Source: Rhodococcus qingshengii
GTDB taxonomy: Bacteria > Actinomycetota > Actinomycetes > Mycobacteriales > Mycobacteriaceae
Reading direction: 5' to 3'
NCBI RefSeq assembly: GCF_021025955.1
Contig: NZ_JAJNCL010000005.1
Coordinates: forward strand, 334,353-398,352
Length of the DNA: 64,000 nt
The notes below the pieces were generated by a model that saw only the letters and a program-made list of their open reading frames with translations, was not told the DNA's origin and made no database searches. This document shows, in pieces, positions 61,660 through 64,000 of this stretch (its first letter is position 1; every line of letters begins with the position of its first letter). The position numbers and the translations under genes were made by a program.

Positions 61660-62226
61660 TCACGTCAGTGCGACTCGGTCCCGCTCCGCGAGCATCCTGG
61701 CTGCCGGCAGGACGTCCTTCGCTGCCATTTCGATACGTTCGAATACCTCGGGGTTGAGGATCGTGGTTCCGTCGAAATCGCCTGAGCTGAGATAGATCCC
61801 GACCGGAGCGGTCGGCGCTTGGAAGAAAGCGAACAGTGGCCGCAGGGCATGATCCAACACGAGAGCATGGCGGTCGCTGCCACCTGTAGCGGCAAGAATC
61901 ACCGGAGTGTTGGCAAGCGCGTACTGGTCGACGAGATCGAAGAAATGCTTGAACATTCCCGTGTACGAACCGCGGAACACCGGTGACGCCGCGATGACAA
62001 TATCGGCGGACTCGACTGCTGCCAGCGCTTCGGCGGTCACTGAGTCGGCTTGACCGCGTTCCAGAGCAGTTGCAAGACCTGGAATCAGATCCACGATCTC
62101 GAAAACTCGTGTGTCGATCTGCTCGAAGTCTCCCAGGGTTTCGACGATCAGGTCGACGAGGGCACGAGTCTTGGAGGGCTTTTGGAGGTTGCCGACAACG
62201 GCAACAATTTTGAGCGGTGTGCTCAT
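61660..62226 (-). CDS. NADPH-dependent FMN reductase
   Basis: 188 aa. Flavodoxin-like fold starting LKIVAVVGNLQKPSKTRALVDLIVETLG, central DIVIAASPVFRGSYTGMFKHFFDLVDQYALANTPVILAATGGSDRH, which carries the P-x-F/Y-x-G-x-Y-T-G and phosphate-binding features of SsuE/MsuE reductases. It supplies reduced FMN to a partner monooxygenase. That partner is the LLM-class enzyme encoded eight bases upstream. The operon is headed by a MarR regulator. Confidence 0.92.
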   Translation of the reverse strand: MSTPLKIVAVVGNLQKPSKTRALVDLIVETLGDFEQIDTRVFEIVDLIPGLATALERGQADSVTAEALAAVESADIVIAASPVFRGSYTGMFKHFFDLVDQYALANTPVILAATGGSDRHALVLDHALRPLFAFFQAPTAPVGIYLSSGDFDGTTILNPEVFERIEMAAKDVLPAARMLAERDRVALT

Positions 62227-62234
62227 CGAAACTC

Positions 62235-63293
62235 CTATTTTTCGGACGACTTCAGTGATTCGATTTCCTTACGCACAACGGGGGCTACCTCGGTGCCGAG
62301 GATCTCGATCGCACGCAGCATGTCCTTCTGTGGCACGTTGCCGAACCCCATCTGGATCATGATGCGGTCATGATGGAACAGCTCGTACTGCGCCATCGTC
62401 TTGTCGATGATTTCCTGCGGGCCGCCGAGGAAGAACGCACCCGCGGTGGTTGCCTGCGCTTCATATGCCCTGCGCGGCATGGGAACTCCGTTTCCGCGCT
62501 GATGATGATTCTGCATCCACCCGGCCTGGAAGTGCGGGTACGACGTGTCGAGTGCTGTTTGCTTCGAGGTATCGACAAATCCTGGCGAAGCAATCGAGAC
62601 AGCGAGTTTCTTCGGATCGTGTCCGAACTCCGCTGCAGCCCTGCGGTACAGATCGACAAACGGTTCGAACTGTTGGTAGCTTCCACCGATGATGGCAAGC
62701 GAGAGGGGCAGGCCAAGTTTCGCGGCACGCACGACAGAGGCCGGAGTACCTCCGACTGCGATCCACACCGGAATCTGACGGTCCGGGCGGGGCGTCACGT
62801 CACCGTCGATCAGCGGTGCGCGAAGTTGTCCTTCCCAGTTGATCGGGTTCTCGTCGCGCAGTTTAAGTAGTAGATCGAGCTTTTCGGCGAAGAGTTCGTT
62901 GTACTGGGACAGGTCGTACCCGAAAAGCGGAAATGACTCCGTGTACGAACCTCGGCCGGCAATGATCTCGGCACGGCCTTCGGAAAGCAGGTCGACTGTC
63001 GCGAACTGTTGGAACACACGGACGGGATCGTCGGAACTGAGCACAGTTACGGCACTGGACAGCTTGATGTTGTCGGTAGCCTGAGCCATTGCCGCGAGCA
63101 CAACTGCAGGGGCCGAGACTGCGAAGTCGGTACGATGGTGCTCGCCGACGCCGAAGACATCGAGTCCAACCTGATCGGCGACGGTTGCTTGCTCCACCAA
63201 ATGGCGAAGGTGTACACCGGGATTCATCATCGCGCCGGTTGTGGGGTTTGGGGTGAGTTCACCGAAATGGTAGACGCCCAATTCGAAAGCCAT
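62235..63293 (-). CDS. LLM-class flavin-dependent monooxygenase
   Basis: 352 aa from ATG 63293; the frame is open upstream but overlaps the MarR gene. TIM-barrel luciferase-like enzyme: FELGVYHFGELTPNP, DQVGLDVFGVGEHHRTDFAVSAPAVVLAAMAQAT, KLSSAVTVLSSDDPVRVFQQFATVDLLSEGRAEIIAGRGSYTESFPLFGYDL. The EHHRxDF and GRGS motifs are conserved in the group that includes alkanal and sulphonate monooxygenases. It uses FMNH2 from the next gene product. Substrate not predictable. Confidence 0.92.
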   Translation of the reverse strand: MAFELGVYHFGELTPNPTTGAMMNPGVHLRHLVEQATVADQVGLDVFGVGEHHRTDFAVSAPAVVLAAMAQATDNIKLSSAVTVLSSDDPVRVFQQFATVDLLSEGRAEIIAGRGSYTESFPLFGYDLSQYNELFAEKLDLLLKLRDENPINWEGQLRAPLIDGDVTPRPDRQIPVWIAVGGTPASVVRAAKLGLPLSLAIIGGSYQQFEPFVDLYRRAAAEFGHDPKKLAVSIASPGFVDTSKQTALDTSYPHFQAGWMQNHHQRGNGVPMPRRAYEAQATTAGAFFLGGPQEIIDKTMAQYELFHHDRIMIQMGFGNVPQKDMLRAIEILGTEVAPVVRKEIESLKSSEK

Positions 63294-63303
63294 GTTGTTC
63301 TCG

Positions 63304-63807
63304 CTATCTGTTCGTGGGAGTGATGGAAAGTTGATCGACGTGCGCATCGCATGTGCCGCCTTGATTCGTGTGATGTGCGGCAAGTCGGGAGAAGAAGCGT
63401 TCGAGTACCGGAAGCTCCTCGGTTTCAATGAGATCGGAGAAGTATTCGGCGATCCCTCGTGTATGTATGGCGGACGCTTTTCGAAGTGTCTTCTTGCCTG
63501 CAGGCGTCATCGATACCGTCACGACGCGTCGATCGTTGTCCGGTCGAACGCGCTCGGCCAGTCCTGCCTCGACCAATCGATCGACGACGCGCGTCACGCC
63601 ACTGGTGGTGACCAATACCAGTTCGGCCAGATCGCCCATTCGGATCGTGTTTCCCGGAGCTTCGTGCAGTCGGAGTAGAACGTCGTACTGGCCAAGGGTG
63701 AGACCGGTGGTGGTTCGAAGGTCCGCCTCCATCTTGCCGAGGATGACGCTGTGGGAGACGACGAGGTCGCGCCACGCGCGACCACGTACGTGTTCATCAG
63801 TTGTCAT
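63304..63807 (-). CDS. MarR-family transcriptional regulator
   Basis: 167 aa. Winged helix: LTLGQYDVLLRLHEAPGNTIRMGDLAELVLVTTSGVTRVVDRLVEAGLAERVRPDNDRRVVTVSMTPAGKKTL, with the DxRxxxVxLT wing pattern. It is the first gene of a three-gene operon with the LLM monooxygenase (10 bp gap) and FMN reductase. Two palindromes lie 20-54 bp upstream of its ATG, so it is probably autoregulated and responds to a phenolic or electrophilic ligand. Confidence 0.93.
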   Translation of the reverse strand: MTTDEHVRGRAWRDLVVSHSVILGKMEADLRTTTGLTLGQYDVLLRLHEAPGNTIRMGDLAELVLVTTSGVTRVVDRLVEAGLAERVRPDNDRRVVTVSMTPAGKKTLRKASAIHTRGIAEYFSDLIETEELPVLERFFSRLAAHHTNQGGTCDAHVDQLSITPTNR

Positions 63808-63827
63808 CGGTGACGCCCTCCATTTAT

Positions 63828-63861
63828 TTGCGATCGCAAGTATTGCTTACTCAAGTAATAC
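63828..63861. promoter_or_regulatory. Two MarR-type palindromes
   Basis: TTGCGATCGCAA at 63828-63839 is a perfect 12-bp palindrome; immediately adjacent, 63840-63861 is a 9-4-9 inverted repeat (GTATTGCTT / AAGTAATAC, one mismatch). Both lie between the MarR gene and the LexA-boxed gene. Confidence 0.75.
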
Positions 63862-63913
63862 GTTCGCGACGGTCGATCCATTCCCTGCTTGGGTTTTTGC
63901 TGGCCGGAAAGCA

Positions 63914-63941
63914 TTGACTCGAACGCGTGTTCGAGTATGCT
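63914..63941 (+). promoter_or_regulatory. SOS promoter with perfect LexA box
   Basis: TCGAAC-GCGT-GTTCGA at 63919-63934 exactly matches the mycobacterial LexA box TCGAAC-N4-GTTCGA. It lies between -35 TTGACT (63914-63919) and -10 TATGCT (63936-63941), a 16-bp spacing, so bound LexA would block the promoter. Confidence 0.9.
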
Positions 63942-63965
63942 TTGAGGTGGGGATCGGGGGATTCA

Positions 63966-64000
63966 ATGAGTGTCTTGTTGTCGGATGTGGTGTCGGGTTC
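63966..64000 (+). CDS. Start of a LexA-controlled gene, probably DUF222/13E12 HNH-type, partial
   Basis: Only 11 codons are inside the window (ATG 63966, MSVLLSDVVSG). GGGGG lies just upstream. The short start resembles the beginnings of Rhodococcus DUF222/HNH endonuclease-domain (13E12 repeat) proteins, and in M. tuberculosis some 13E12 genes are preceded by LexA boxes. The family call is therefore an inference from promoter type and a few residues. Confidence 0.4.
   Translation, partial: MSVLLSDVVSG

Overview
The window looks like chromosomal DNA of a high-GC mycolic-acid actinobacterium, most likely Rhodococcus (R. erythropolis group). This is an inference from GC-rich codon use with frequent GTG starts, a LigC/PrimPol-C pair, a ugpAEBC locus in the mycobacterial gene order, a Zmp1-like M13 peptidase, an FprB-type ferredoxin reductase, an EthA-like Baeyer-Villiger monooxygenase, and the start of a gene driven by a perfect mycobacterial-type LexA box. 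I saw no rRNA, tRNA, CRISPR array, complete IS element or phage.

Layout. 1-7.1 kb: DNA repair (LigC tail, PrimPol-C), a secreted protein, a serine hydrolase, dodecin, FprB and an L,D-transpeptidase. 7.2-11.5 kb: ugpAEBC-type ABC importer. 11.5-17.3 kb: YnfA protein, Zmp1-like protease, then an AraC / VOC / UvrA-like module resembling DNA-damaging-drug resistance sets. 17.3-22 kb: exported intradiol dioxygenase, thioesterase and three consecutive pirins behind a MarR-type palindrome. 22-28.4 kb: an IclR regulator with a perfect 19-bp operator facing a six-gene catabolic operon (two SnoaL-like proteins, two SDRs, a KstD-like flavoprotein, an MFS importer) of unknown substrate. 28.4-30.1 kb: a decayed ABC-F gene. 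30.2-33.4 kb: TetR, EamA transporter and amidohydrolase. 34.1-39.4 kb: an export locus with two ER-type (SipW-like) signal peptidases interleaved with proteins carrying SipW-type signal peptides; this is the most distinctive system in the window. 39.4-40.3 kb: gene remnants, including the 3' part of a TetR gene. 40.3-44.1 kb: paired acyl-CoA dehydrogenases and an acyl-CoA synthetase. 44.3-46.2 kb: secreted PI-PLC-like protein and a trans-aconitate methyltransferase-like protein. 46.2-49.9 kb: OpuC-type osmoprotectant importer. 50.1-57.2 kb: nitroreductase/HxlR, hydrolase, PspC, two TetR regulators with look-alike operators, DHA2 exporter, GtrA and FetB-like proteins. 57.2-57.9 kb: an SDR remnant. 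57.9-63.8 kb: EthA-like monooxygenase, DUF5990-like protein, secreted lipase, CD225-like protein and a MarR-controlled flavin monooxygenase/FMN reductase operon. The right edge enters a LexA-boxed gene, probably of the DUF222/13E12 family.

Operons are tight, with many ATGA overlaps (ugp, IclR cluster, EamA-amidohydrolase, SipW locus, fadE pair, opuC). Several intergenic regions hold clear inverted repeats that can be assigned to the adjacent regulator. Four loci are degenerate (ABC-F, a fragmented hypothetical gene, TetR and SDR).
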